DNA from: Plantago major
Lineage: Eukaryota > Streptophyta > Magnoliopsida > Lamiales > Plantaginaceae
Direction of reading: 5' to 3'
DNA: 64,000 nucleotides
Assembly: GCA_026545765.1 (NCBI GenBank)
Contig: CM048842.1
Location: 25,272,667 to 25,336,666 of the forward strand
Shown here: positions 45,101-56,838 of the stretch, in pieces
Position numbering within the stretch: the stretch's first letter is position 1
How the letters are laid out: each line of letters opens with the position of its first letter
The notes under the pieces: generated by a model
Seen by the model: the letters and a program-made list of their open reading frames with translations, nothing else
The model's database searches: none
What the model was told of the DNA's origin: nothing
Program-made: the position numbers and the translations under genes

Positions 45101-47322
45101 GATTATCAAGAACCTCCTTCTGAGCATCCACACCAAGAAACAAAGAAAAAGGATGATGATGATGATGATCAAAATGATGATCCCCAACCTGGACAAGGTG
45201 GGATTCAGAAAGCTAGCAAAGGAAGTGGAGAAAAGGCTACTCCCTCAAATGCTCAGAAAGCTCCATCATCATCAGCTCCCAAGTCTCATCAAGATACCCA
45301 ACAGGCTGAACACAATGATGCCTTAGAAGAAATTTCAGCCGCTGAGTTTAGAATTGAAAAACTCAGAAAGGTATTGGAAGAAGAGAGGAGAATCAACATT
45401 GAGACTCAAGCTCTTGTTGATGAAAAGGAAGCCACAATCAAGAAGCTCGAAGAAGCTAATGACAAGGAATTGGCACTCCTAGATGAGCAAAGAAATTTGA
45501 AAAATGCCATTGTTGTCACAGCTGCTGAGATAGATGCCATAGATGACAATGATGATGAAGAGCATGATGATGAGACTGCATCAGAAAGACCTTCTTCATC
45601 TTCTCAGAAGGCCAGCACACTTGATGGAAAGCAGAAGAAGATTGTCAATCTGCAAACAATCCAAGAAAAGGATTCTGAAACCCACAACTTGATTACTGAA
45701 GCAGAAGATGAGAGACTTGTCACTCAGCATAAAAGAGCCCTACTTGCTCCTCATATATTCTCTGCACCAAGTAGTTCAAGAAGTGAAGAGTACCGTGCAA
45801 GGAACAGTGTCTTTTTAGAACTCAGAAAGACACTAGTTGCCCAAGATACAGAAGTGCTAAAATCCGTCCCAGAAGAGATGAAGCCATTGGCTGCTGCTTT
45901 ACTCAACAGAGCAACCATCATAGCTCTCTCTCAGAAAGACCTAGGGTTGGTCAGGGATGAGGATTGTAACAATGCTAATCTGACATTGAATGAAAGACCA
46001 TGTTGTCCTGCAAGCCAACGCCATCCTAAGGCCGCAGAAGAGCTCAATGAAAGGGCGAGGCTGGTTGAGCAGAACAACGAGCTGAAGAAGGAACTTCAAG
46101 AATTGGTCAGGGTGCACAACAATCTCCAGAAAAACTTTGAAACTCTCTCTGAAGCTTATGCTATCATGAGTCAGTCATTTATGACTAAGGGGGAAGAAGA
46201 GATGCCTCAGAAAGGCAGAGGAAGAAAAAGAAAACAATCAAATCCTCCCTCCTCAAGTCAACTTGTCATTAAGGACACCACTAGAGACACCCTTGCTGAA
46301 GAATTTGTTCCAGATCAACCAAATAGGAAGGTAAGAAGTATGATAACTAGGGGAACCAAGTCCCTTAGAATCTCAGAAGAGAAGAAGACTTCTGAAGAAG
46401 AAGAAAAGGAAGAAGGAGAAGTAAGAGGCCAAGAAAGCTGCAAGTCTCCAATTTTGGACTTCAATGATGATGAGGATGATTCTGATGAACATCCACTTCA
46501 AAAGAAAAGGAGACAAGCAACTACTTCACAACCTCCTCTGGCAGCAAAGCCCTTAGCAGCCAGAACCCCTTCTGGAAATACCAAGTCTATACAAGGAACA
46601 TCCATCAGCATAGGTTAGGATCTCCTGACAGAATGCCACCAAACAGAAAAGCAAGAAGGGATTTCCAGTTTGGCAGAAGAAATAATGAAACACATCAAGA
46701 AAGGCCAACTGATGCCCACATTGAGTATATGAAGACCAGTAATGAAGAATCTTCATATAGGTGCATTCTGAACAAGAGAGGGTATTGGATTCTGGAACTA
46801 CAACATCTACTTGTCAATGATAAGTTTCCAACTCCATCCTCAACCGGATCCCGAAATGGAGAGAAAGGCGAATTGCTAAAACCTGAGCACCTTCATGCCT
46901 GGCTAAACTTAGAAGTAGAAAAGAGGAATGAAGCCAGAAAGATGGACCTTTCTTTTGCTTGTCCTTACCCAAAACCTGATGATGTACACAAGGCAAGAAA
47001 CCTGGATGGTAGCTACAGCAGGAAGAACAAACTAGGTGTTTCAACCTATGAGTCATTCTATATGACATTGGATGAATACCTAGATTATATACATTATCTG
47101 GAAGAAATATACAAGTATTTCAACCTGTCTCAGCTGCAAGTAGACCATGCCTGGGTCTGGGGAAAGTACTTCTGGGTCAAACATTTTCTGCGGAAGAATC
47201 ACAAGCTTGGCAAGAGTTACCATGAAATATGTGACTTATCCAGAAAGACAGAGCTCTCTGTCAGAAGGATTCTTTATGACTATGTCCAAGAATGCAGAAA
47301 AGTGGATGATCATGTCAACTAA
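42187..47322 (+). pseudogene. Extra reading frame (ORF3) of element B, with predicted introns
   Basis: Starts at the ATG at 42187 (MAPKKMTTKNPK), as in A. Domains: N-terminal globular part (KVLNKRLLGKFTPSDWNPN...GAFLVKRYV) to about 43080, a charged Glu/Lys region with a basic KRKRTHRKRAS block (43210-43245), then the exon-intron series (43553-44665). A long second half (44666-46618) has VDLLKAFQKHTLKKHLKCF, acidic runs (DDDDDQNDD near 45160) and coiled-coil-like stretches (45350-45480 and 46030-46180). The last part is 46633-47322. One base appears to be missing near 42411 compared with A, a stop is at 43517-43519, and the frame changes near 46610. No signal peptide or membrane segment is seen, so an envelope role is not supported. 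Function unknown. Confidence 0.6.
43790..44665 (+). other. Train of five predicted phase-0 introns of 77-81 bp in ORF3
   Basis: Introns, each with GT-AG ends, are 43790-43867 (78 bp), 43973-44052 (80), 44161-44237 (77), 44388-44467 (80) and 44585-44665 (81). The exons between are 43868-43972 (105 bp), 44053-44160 (108), 44238-44387 (150) and 44468-44584 (117), all multiples of three, all phase 0, all stop-free in the spliced frame. Introns 2-4 are not multiples of three, and intron 1 holds an in-frame stop, so reading through unspliced fails. Each acceptor is pyrimidine-rich, and most exons start GCT or GCC and follow an exon ending CAG or AAG. Splice use is inferred. Confidence 0.6.
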
Positions 47323-47718
47323 TCCAGAAAGGGTGATGAAGAACTTGAGGTATTTGAACCCAAGTTGCATTTCTGAAGACTTGAAGACTAGTAACATTAG
47401 AATACTCTCTTGGAGCTTGGACTCTCCTTTGTTCTAATTTACTTAGTATGTTTTGTTACTTTTTGTAATCTTGCTGATTGTTTCTAAAATTCTCTATATG
47501 TAAAAGTAGCATCTCTTTCTGTAAACTGTACCTATCTGCAGATCATACTCTCAGATACTTTTTAATAGATGACAACTTATCAGCAAATATCACTTCTTGT
47601 GATTTGGTTGATGTTTACTTTCTGCACTTAATTAAACTAAAATTGAATATCTTTTGAAATGATTAAGTGGTGGATTGTTTTCTCTTCCACGATTACAATT
47701 TTGTAATAGGACTTAAAA

Positions 47719-47772
47719 GATAGTCATGGATGACTGATCAAAAAGGATAGTCATGGATGACTGATCAAAAAG
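47719..47772 (+). repeat. 27-bp tandem duplication next to the polypurine tract of B
   Basis: GATAGTCATGGATGACTGATC followed by AAAAAG-type sequence is present twice in direct succession (47719-47745 and 47746-47772), reaching the polypurine tract. Confidence 0.85.
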
Positions 47773-47781
47773 GGGGAAATT
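47767..47781 (+). other. Polypurine tract of element B
   Basis: AAAAAGGGGGAAATT directly before the 3' LTR; primes second-strand synthesis. Confidence 0.88.
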
Positions 47782-49157
47782 TGTTAGGAATATCTGTTAG
47801 TATTTTGATCACTCATCACATGTTCTTATCTTAGCCAGAAAGATGATTAAGTACTCTTGGTTCACTTGAACATTGTAAAAGAAGAAATCACTGAGTATGA
47901 TTAGTCTAGTAAATCTTGTATTAGGATTATAGGTCTCTGAGTGTAATTTTTATTTCAAGAAGACCATGAAGATCAATCCTAGCTATGGAGCTTTTTTGAA
48001 GATTAGAAGACTAAAGATTGCACAAAGTTTATGAAGACACAAAGGTTTAGTCTAACTCAGAAAGACTATGTCTTTAATCCTTTCTTAAGTATATTAACTT
48101 ACTTTCGAAATATGATTCTGGACATATGACATCATGAGTGTGGAGCATGCAAGCCATCAGAAAGGCTCATGTATCCGTTGAGACTAAAGGACAATGAACA
48201 GTACTATGCATTAAATGCATCGGAAATCTTTGCAAAAAGCAAGTCCTCTCTGAAACAAGAGATAGTGACTTCTGAGTACATAGTTCAAGATATAAATGGA
48301 TATAATTTGATAGAGAGCACAACGGATACAATTCAAACGCCTCTCAAATTTATCTATATATATCACAACACTTAGATGCTTGAAATACATACCTTAGAAC
48401 GCTCTATCTTGCAAACTTACCATCAAGCAAAGTATTCTCTCAAGCACTCTACTATCCTTTCTGAAAGCTTTCTGTTGCTTGAAGAATAACTAGTAGTTCT
48501 AAGTTGTCCTGAACCTTAACAAGAGATTGTTATTCGTGAAAGAGTTGAACTATCAGATACCCTTTCTGAAGCTCATTCTCCAGAACGGACATCAATTACT
48601 TGGGTCAGTAAAGAGCAGACTGCCATTCACTGAACAAGTGTATTAAGTAGTCTCGTTCTGTTTGGCTCTCTGTGAACATAACTGAAAAGTTATACGAGAA
48701 GCCTTTCTGACAAAACCTTATAACCAACACCATCAAGGCGTGGAGTAGAGGAAGTACTTAGCTCTAGGAGCTGGGGATTAACTCAGGGGGAACATTTGGT
48801 TGGGAACCATTTGTTTAGGAATCTTAGAATAGGATTATTGTAAGGTGAACTCAATTATTTGTTCTAGTGAATTCTAGGTCTCAGAAAGACCGAAGTGGAT
48901 TAGTTGGAGGATTACGCCACCTCCAGATACCACTATACTTGCTGTGTTATTTACCTTTCTGTATTTACATTTCAGCAAAGCACACACACACATACTTATT
49001 GTTTCTGCACTTACCTATCTTAAAGTCTTCCGCGCTCTGAATTTAAGTATCAGAAACCCCCAGGTTTCTGAGAAACTATGTTTATCGACAAATGTTTTAA
49101 AAGACTATTCACCCCCCCACCCTCTAGTCTTTTACTTTGCCGTTATCTGGACCAACA
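47782..49157 (+). repeat. 3' LTR of element B
   Basis: 1376 bp, TGTTAGGAATATCTG to CTGGACCAACA. Compared with the 5' LTR it lacks about 54 bp between two GTAGAGGAAGTACTT repeats near 48748 and has other small changes. Confidence 0.95.
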
Positions 49158-49162
49158 CACTT
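49158..49162. repeat. Target-site duplication, right of element B
   Basis: CACTT, identical to 34787-34791. Confidence 0.9.
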
Positions 49163-51082
49163 TTTATCCTTAAGTCTAATTCTTATGTAGCCCGAGGGGA
49201 AGTACTTCCAGGTATGTTCTTTTCTTTCTTTAGTGGGGTAAGGTAGGCCTCGGCTGATCTTACCCTCTCAATTGAGTATCGACCTCTTTTTTATTCTAAA
49301 GGGATACAATTTGCAGAGTTTTCCCATGGCGTTTTGATCAACTAGCCTTCGGCGTACTTATTCCTTGTCTCATCGACCTCAGTAACTTGTTTTTCGTTTC
49401 CTAGAGGTTTCTTCATGTTCTATTTATAAGCGAAGACAGGTTACCAAGGTCGTCGGTCCGTGGTCTTGCTTGGAGATAGAGTAGCAAGGGTTTCTTCTTG
49501 GTTTTTAAACCTCGGTTACCTGTCTGTCATTTACTCGGGCACTACCCCGAGTAAAACTCGTAAGTGAGGACATGTAACCAGGGTTGAGCTTTTCGAGTAG
49601 TGCGTTCAGGTAAATGAGGTTGAATCTCCCGAGGAGTGCGTTCTTTCAGGTATATCCTCTTTTTCCCTAACTGGGAGAGGTCGGCTTTGGCTAACCTTAC
49701 CCTACCAACTGAGAATAAAGTTTTTTCTTCTTTTCGAATAAATATGTATCCTAGCTGTTAACACAGTCCATCTCTTAGGAAATTCTCCTCTTTTTCTAAT
49801 TGGTTGAGGTTGGCTTTGGCTAACCCTACCCTCCCAAACAAGTATAAAAGTTCTGAGTGGAGGAATCTCTAAATCTTCCAAGAAGCACAAAGTCCATCTC
49901 CTCGGATATTAGTAGTTATCCCCCCCCCCCCCCCAAGTGTTTAGTGTACAAGTGAGAGCTGACTAAAGACTTGAGAAACAAATACCCAAGGCGTTTGTAC
50001 AAATCAAATTAGATGAATGGTCACGGCCCTTGATATGGCAAATTTAGGAGAATCATGGTGAATCGGTGTGTCATGATGGCGATCTTCACGGCAAATGAGG
50101 TGACGGTTCGCCAGCCGGTTCGTGGGCTTGGTCGAACCGGCCCATTACCCCTATTTATAGGGGGTCTGCCGTCATTATCGTTTATTTTATAAACGTTGAC
50201 TTCTAGAGAGATAAAGTAATTTGACTGAGAAGATCTAGAGAGAGAGAAATTGATTTGCAAGCTTGCCGAGCAGTTGATACTTCATCCTCCGCGGTCAATC
50301 CTTTTTTACTAGTAAGTGCTTCACCATCTCCTCGGTTTCTTTGCATGATTTTACTACTTTCCTTTATATTTTTGCTTGCCTTTGTTACTGTCTTTATTTG
50401 CTTTCTAGTCGGAATCATAGAAACGCATGTGTAGACAAGGACTTAATCTAATCGGAAAACATAATGCCTTTTAGCATCCTTTAGCCATCTGTAGTTCTAA
50501 GTTCCTTAGGGAGAACCTTTGGTGACTGAATCCTTGCAGTAACCCATTTTCCTAGTTTCTTCAGTCTTAAGGGGGTCGGCTCCTAAGGGGTCGGCCAACA
50601 CTCTTTCTGTTTTGTAAAAAATGGCTATGGGGCCTTATTGACATCCCTTTTCCTTTTCTTTCGTAGATTGTAGCTCCATTCTTTCCTCTGTCAAGGTCAT
50701 GTCATCGGGTAACTCAAACATAGAAGTAGTAATCCATGATGAAGCCGAGGTTAATCAACCCCATATTGACATTAATGTTCTTTCTGATTCGGACCAAACG
50801 TCTAGAGGACATTACAAATTTCATGCCTGACGAGTCCGAGTGCCAAATCATGTCTAGTCGTCCTTCCCCAGGACCAATTGTTAGTAGAGAAGCCCGTTGA
50901 CCCGGTGTATATGTACAAATAGAGAACACCGCGGCTCCGGCCCCCATAAGTTCCCAAAATCATGTAAGTAGGGATCAATTCTTTCACGACACTATTCTCG
51001 GGTCGTTTGGAGACCTCGGCTATAGGTATAGGGTTCCAGTTTTTGCACCAATGCCTTTTTCTTCAATTTTGGGGTCGGGTTT
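49163..51082. other. Unclassified retrotransposon-like DNA, right part
   Basis: Continuation of the DNA at 32650-34786 across element B. It holds three degenerate copies of a unit (CTCTTTTTCCCTAACTGGGA... GGCTTTGGCTAACC) near 49211, 49651 and 49779, and a run of about 15 C at 49920. On the plus strand it contains a TATTTATAG box near 50152, a possible donor ACTAG/GTAAGTG-like site near 50310 and an ATG at 50701 beginning a short frame (MSSGNSNIEVVIHDEAEVN) that ends at about 50830. This could be the start of a transposon gene, but no domain is recognised. Confidence 0.35.
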
Positions 51083-52519
51083 TGATGAGGCCATAATTTA
51101 GAGGTTCATCACGTTCTTTTATTGTACTTGTCTTTGTCGTATTATATTGTGTTTATTGTTCGTTCTTACGCTTTTGTGTTTTAGTTGTGTTTTGTAGGTT
51201 TTTCTATGTTTTAGGTAAAAATCGGAGTGAAAAGATTGTTTTGAAAATTTAAAGATGAATCTAGAGCTTTGAGAGTAGAGAAAAATAATAAAAACGGAAT
51301 TGGATTCGAAGTTCGGACGAATATTCTAGAGTCATTTAAGCGAGACGTGCGAGAAGTGAAACTTACGGAGCAGCCTAGCTATTTTGCCCATAACTTCTTC
51401 ATATGATGTCCAATTGACCTGATTTTTGCAGCCACGCTTAGATAATTCAAAGGGCTACAACTTTGGTGGTGGAAGTATTTCCAAATCATCCTAGATCGTT
51501 CTTTACAGTTCGTCCAAGCTGGTCGCGACCAGTGTTTTGCCTGGTCATGACCAGATCTTGTGAGGCCAATTTGAAGCCTACTCGGATTTTGCCTAATTTA
51601 CTCGAAATTCCTTGTATTTATATATTTTTTCCTTCATTATTTTCCATACAACTTTCATATCAATCCATTGTAAAAGCTCTTGAACCCTAGACTTGATTTT
51701 GGGAGATTTGAGCTTGGTTATTTATCGTGTAATCAATAATATTCACCGATTTACGTTCGAAGGTTAGCGATTTGTTAATCTATTCATAATACTTTCGCAA
51801 TTCGCTTTCTTGTGATCGTTTACGCTTAATAATTTTATATTCATCAATCTTATGTTGATCATCTATTCAAACATGAATGTTTATGATAATTGCATGATCA
51901 TGAGTAGCTAAATTCATCCTGAATGCGGTAGTGATATGATGGTTCACATGTATTAGGGTTATATGCTATGAATTTATTCGTACGAGTTATGCTAGTCTAA
52001 AATCTTCGTAGAACATGTTAATTCCATTCGCAAGTCTAAAATATTCTAATCTTCGTAGAACATGTTAATTCGATTCGCAAGTCTAAAATATTCTAATCGT
52101 TTGTTAAGATCGCCTAATTCGATTCGCAAGTCTAAAATATTCCAATATTCTAATTACTCAAGTCTAAAATATTGGAAAACGTCTTTGGTTAAGATTGGTT
52201 TAACAGTTTCTTGACAAATAACACGTGACAATCGTACTAATGCTATAGCTATATCAAGTATACTGCGTTTCTGATTATTCCTATTGCGTTCATATTTCTC
52301 CTGATGTATATTCATCTCCTGTTTATTTGCGTTACTTGGTTGATTGTTAGTTTAAACAAACAATTTATCAAACTCTTACTTTGCTAACTCGTACGTTGAT
52401 TGCACTGTCACATTACTCTGCTTGGTTAACTCCTTCCAGAACGAATCTGTGGTTTAGCTTGTTCGTATTGCAACACTTCTTTATTACATAGTTTTAGAAG
52501 TAATAATTTGAGCATATCA
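51083..52519 (+). repeat. 5' LTR of gypsy E
   Basis: 1437 bp, TGATGAGGCCATAATT to GAGCATATCA, four bases before the primer site. Within it, 51993-52172 has a 47-bp repeat (CTTCGTAGAACATGTTAATT..., starts near 52004 and 52051, then a diverged third copy). Confidence 0.75.
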
Positions 52520-52523
52520 AATT

Positions 52524-52541
52524 TGGCGCCACTGCCGAGGA
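52524..52541 (+). other. Primer binding site of gypsy E
   Basis: TGGCGCCACTGCCGAGGA, the TGGCGCC type of Athila/Tat elements. Confidence 0.8.
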
Positions 52542-52550
52542 GTTAACTCC

Positions 52551-52553
52551 ACT
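52551..52553. repeat. Target-site duplication, left of CACTA element
   Basis: ACT, matched by ACT at 59984-59986. Confidence 0.75.
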
Positions 52554-53219
52554 CACTACAAGAATTTTGCTATTTAGCGACGGATTGGGGCGACGGATTA
52601 GTGACCAATCGGTCAAATTTAGCGACGGATAGCGCGTTTCGCCCTATCCGTCGTTATTTCCGTCGCTAAAGAGCGACGGATAGTCTATCCATCGTTAGTT
52701 TTTGTCGACTTTTCGATTTTTTAAAAATCAAAAATAGTATTTTAATGATGGATAGATTATCTGTTGTTAAATATTTAATTAAAAATTAAAAATAAATTAA
52801 ATCTAGTGACGGATAGATTATCCGTCGCTATTTAGCAACGCATAATTCTATCCGTCGTTAACTGTAATTAAAAACGGGCAGCAGCCCTCTTCTTCCTCAT
52901 TTATTTGTGCTTCTCCTTTCTTCCCCAAACTCGCGAATTTCCCCCAACCTTGAACACCGATCAAAACTCCACCAATCCGGCCAATCTTGGACTCTTTTCG
53001 AAGCTCGTGAAACAAGGAACTCGGGAGGCCATTCAATTTCATCTTCCTTCGGCTATTTTTTCCGTAATTGAGGGTATTAGTCTAAAACCCTTACTTTGTT
53101 AAATTTTGGATTTTTGCTAATTTCGAGGAATTGTATGTTTTTAGAAGTTTGGACTAGCTAGTTTAGCTTATATTAAGTAGTGGGTTAAGCTTGAAGTTGT
53201 TTAATTGATAGATTTAGGT

Positions 53220-53233
53220 CAATTTGAATTGTT
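53220..53233. repeat. Target-site duplication of the LINE, left
   Basis: CAATTTGAATTGTT, identical to 58119-58132. Confidence 0.9.
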
Positions 53234-53357
53234 TTTTTGGAACGAAATTAAACTTTTATTCCAACCAATAAGTACACGCCGATCCTAAGATCCAGGCAAA
53301 AAGATGTCCAAAAGAATAAAAAAGACTAGAAGAATCAAATACTAACAAGCTAGTCTA

Positions 53358-56300
53358 TCATGGTATCATCAACTTAGAGCAATGGGCTCGCAATCGAGGA
53401 TCTACCCAAGCTCTATTAATCAATACATCAATAATTTTGTCTTCTAGATGTTGGTTAGCAGGTCTCTGCTGGAAACATACGGTGTTTCTATCGATCCATA
53501 TGGCGTAGATAGTTTCAACAAAGGCACTCTTTAGGAGCTTTGATTTCCAACTCTTTCCTCTAAATCTGCAACACATCAAATCGAGTTCCACACTCCACCT
53601 CTGAGGGGTTCTAGTTATTTTTAGCCAACGCAGTACACCTTGCCAAACACGCTTACTGTAGGAGCATTCAAAAAACAGATGTTGTTGTGTGTCATCATGC
53701 GCGCAGAAGGGGCATGTCGGGTCAAGGGCAGAGTTCCATCGTCGTACCCTATCATTGGTTGCAAGCCGGTCATTTAGCGCCATCCATGCACAAAAAAGGG
53801 CGCGTGGTCTAGCCTTATTTCCAAATCAGAATTTCTTCCACTTTACCTCTTGTTTTTCAACGCGTAGTTCCTTGTATAATGCCCTGGTGGGGAATTACCG
53901 AGAAGTCATTGCAAGAGTCCAAGTTCGAGTATCCCGGACCAGAGATCGTGTTTTCATCATAGCCTTTATAATCCAGGAGCAGTTCTCAGTAAGTCGAACA
54001 TCCATCGTCTCTCTATCTTTTATGTAGTAGCAATGGATCCACTTCACCCACAATTTATCAGCCTTAACGCATACATTCCATAGCAACTTGGCAATTATGC
54101 ATTTATTCCAGTCAGCAAGAGAGGTCAGGTTTAAGCCCCCCACGTTTTTTCCATCACAGAGTTTTGCCTAAGCAATTAGCGACTTTCGGGTAATTTCATC
54201 GGTTCCACTCCAAAGAAAAGATCTATAGATGGCTTTAATATGCATTAAAACAGTGGTGGGCATAGGGAAGACCCGTAACCAGTAACTTGTCATGGCATGT
54301 AGGACACTACGGATGAGTTGAAACTTCCCCACGTAGCTTAGCAATTTGGAGGTCGATGCGAATCCGCGATGGCCGTCGACTAGAAATTTGGCGGTCCGGA
54401 TTAATGACTTGCGAGTCGATAGTGGCACCCCAAGATATTTAATAGGAAGCTTTCCAGCCTTAAATCCATTCAGCTGAAGAATCTGATTGCTGACCGTGAT
54501 GTCAACGCCGCCAAAGAAGATTTGGCATTTTCTCTGGTTAGCCGAGAGCCCTGTCGATGAGGAGAAAGCGTGAAAATGCTCCATAAGGAGTTCAACGGAG
54601 CAAAAGTCACCTCTGACAAAAAGTAGAAGATCATCGGCAAGCAAAGATTAGTAATTCCCAAGGATTCACATCTAGGTTGTAGTTAAAATCCGGATTCCGC
54701 TCCAACTAACCAAAAACTCTATGTAAATACTCTATCATGATAACAAATAGAAGAGGGGATACGGGATCGCCTTGACGAAGACCACGCTTAGCCTTTAAGA
54801 GTTTGGATGGGACGCCATTAATAGCATATCGATAAAAGACAGTCGTCACACATCTCATAATCCAGCAAACAAACTGTGAGGGGAAACCCATCTCGTCCAT
54901 GATGGTTTTTAGATCTGATCATTCAACAGTATCAAATGCCTTTTGTAGATCCATTTGAATCATACACCGCGGAGAGATGCGTTGTCTATCATACCCACGG
55001 ACTAGTTCACTGTCTAGCAGAATATTATCGTGGATAACCTTTCTTGGTAAGAAAGCAGACTGGTTTTCATCAACTACTGAGTTAATTACCCGACTTAGTC
55101 TCTTCGTCAAGATTTTCGAGATAATCTTATAAATAGTGGAGCTGTAGGAGATAGGTCTCATATCTTTCATTATGCATGCACCAGCTGATTTTGGTATTAG
55201 AGTAACCAAAGTGCAATTTGCAGCCGCATAGAGACTACCTGAATCGAAGAAATCCATAACTGCCGGGATCACATCAGCCTTGACTATGCTCCAAGCAGCT
55301 TTGATGAACTTTGCATTATATCCGTCAATTCCCGGTGCTTTATTATCTCCTATATCTCGAAGTGATTCCCAGATTTCTTTTTCAGTGATTGGGGATATCA
55401 AATCCAACCTCTCATCTCGACTAAGCTGTCGTCCCGATCGAAGAGAATCAATGTCAACTCCAGTCAAGTGGTTTGCCGCAGTGCCTACCAGATCAGAATA
55501 AAAATGCAAGACCTCCTGCTCAAGCTCTTGAGGTGAAGTTACCATAATACCTGCTCGTGTCTGTAGTTTTGAAATTCCCACTTGCTGTTTATTTTCTTTC
55601 ATGGTGGCATGGAAATAACCATTGTTTCCGTCACCCGTACGAAGCTAGTGTACTTTTGCTTTTTGCGCCATGATCATCTCATCCAAGTCATTCCATTTAA
55701 TCACATTCTCTGTACATTCTTTAACTTGTTGGATTAGCTGAACATTGAAGCGATCCTGTAACAGAGTATGCTGCGTGCTAGATAAGGCATTGCGCGCATC
55801 TTCGAGCTTACTTGGGATGTCAAGGTGTTGCCTGGTGAGGGGCTTGAGTCGGCTCTGTAATAACTGAAGCTTCCTCCAAAGAATGTACATAGGTTGGCCT
55901 CGAATATCCTGGTTCCAAGTAGTTCGAACAGTTTCGAGGAAATCTTCATGTGAGGCCAGACAATTCATAAAGCGGAAGCGCTTGGGGTAGGATCTAGCGG
56001 TTGTAGTAGCAACTTCGACATGCAGCGGTGAATGATCAGATACCCCTGCTTCCAAAACATGTATCTTACAGCCAGGGAACTTTAGAAACCAGTCTGGGTT
56101 GCACAATGTCCTATCAATGCGCGAGTAGATAATCGCCTGGTCTTGTTTATTCGACCAAGTGAAATAATCCCCCTCCGTCTATTTCTCAGCTAGATTGGCA
56201 TCCATCATCATCTCCTCCAAATCAGTATATTCAGAGGCCGTTACCTGGTTTCAACCCACTCGATCCATCAATCCAAGGACATTATTGAAGTCACCAATGA

Positions 56301-56712
56301 CCATCCAGGGGCCTGTCAAAGTCACAGAAATATTTTCAATATCGCTCCATACCTCTCTGCGCCGATCTAACAAGTTATGAGCATAGACAAATGTAGTCCA
56401 CTGGATGAGTGAGTCCATCTAATCATAGATGCGACAATGGATATACTGATCGGACATACGTTGTACCCGAACTTTAACCCTCTGATCGTTCCATAGAATC
56501 CAAATGCGTCCATTCGCATGTTTTGCATAGTTATCCAGATAACACCATTTATGACAAAAATGTTTCCTGATTTTTGCAGCATTCGATTCCTTTACCCTAG
56601 TCTCAAGCAAAGCAGCAATACTAACATTAAGCGAGTTGAGGCGGGAGCTAACCTCACGATGCTTAGCTACTTTGTTTAGCCCCCTTATATTGATTTCGGG
56701 TCTGAGGATCAT
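53358..56712 (-). pseudogene. LINE ORF2: endonuclease, reverse transcriptase, zinc finger
   Basis: On the minus strand: APE-type endonuclease with INIRGLNKVAK, LLETRVKE, GDFNN and GVSDHSPLHV (about 56700-56030), then RT with NKAPGIDGYNAKFIKAAW (about 55340-55285), MQMDLQKAFDTVE near 54920, KRGLRQGDPVSPLLFV (about 54790) and LADDLLLF near 54640. L stands in for the usual aromatic before ADD. At the end comes the zinc-finger region WNSALDPTCPFCAHDD, HLFFECSYSKRVW (53740-53640). At least six frame interruptions (near 56415, 56180, 55640, 54917, 54660, 54165) split it. Confidence 0.87.
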
Positions 56713-56838
56713 CTTGGTCAGTCAATTGACCCAAAGCCTCAAACCCGTTTTGTGTGGGAAATGTGGATGCCTGTTCAATAGAGTAAGTACTAGAGTCTCC
56801 ACCTCTTGCACCAATACCAGATTCCGTAGACCGTCGCC

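Larger units (their letters stand above)
34792..49157 (+). mobile_element. Complete SIRE-like Ty1/copia retrotransposon B, 14366 bp
   Basis: Plus-strand element with two LTRs (34792-36208, 47782-49157), tRNA-Met primer site, gag-pol, a spacer with TATA box, a long extra reading frame (ORF3), a polypurine tract, and a perfect CACTT duplication (34787-34791, 49158-49162). Pol order is that of copia. The LTRs differ by point changes and one roughly 54-bp deletion in the 3' LTR between short direct repeats. Gag-pol is broken by a roughly 257-bp deletion in gag, a roughly 760-bp deletion with a scrambled junction in integrase, and later frameshifts, so B cannot move by itself. It is the same family as A. 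Confidence 0.96.

Noticed and set aside
42187..47322. Envelope gene call for ORF3
   Set aside because: Position fits a SIRE-type envelope-like gene, but no signal peptide or membrane span is visible.
49920..49934. Run of about 15 C
   Set aside because: Could be a purine tract on the other strand, but no LTR start follows on either side.
53689..54027. Plus-strand frames within the LINE
   Set aside because: Antisense shadows of ORF2.
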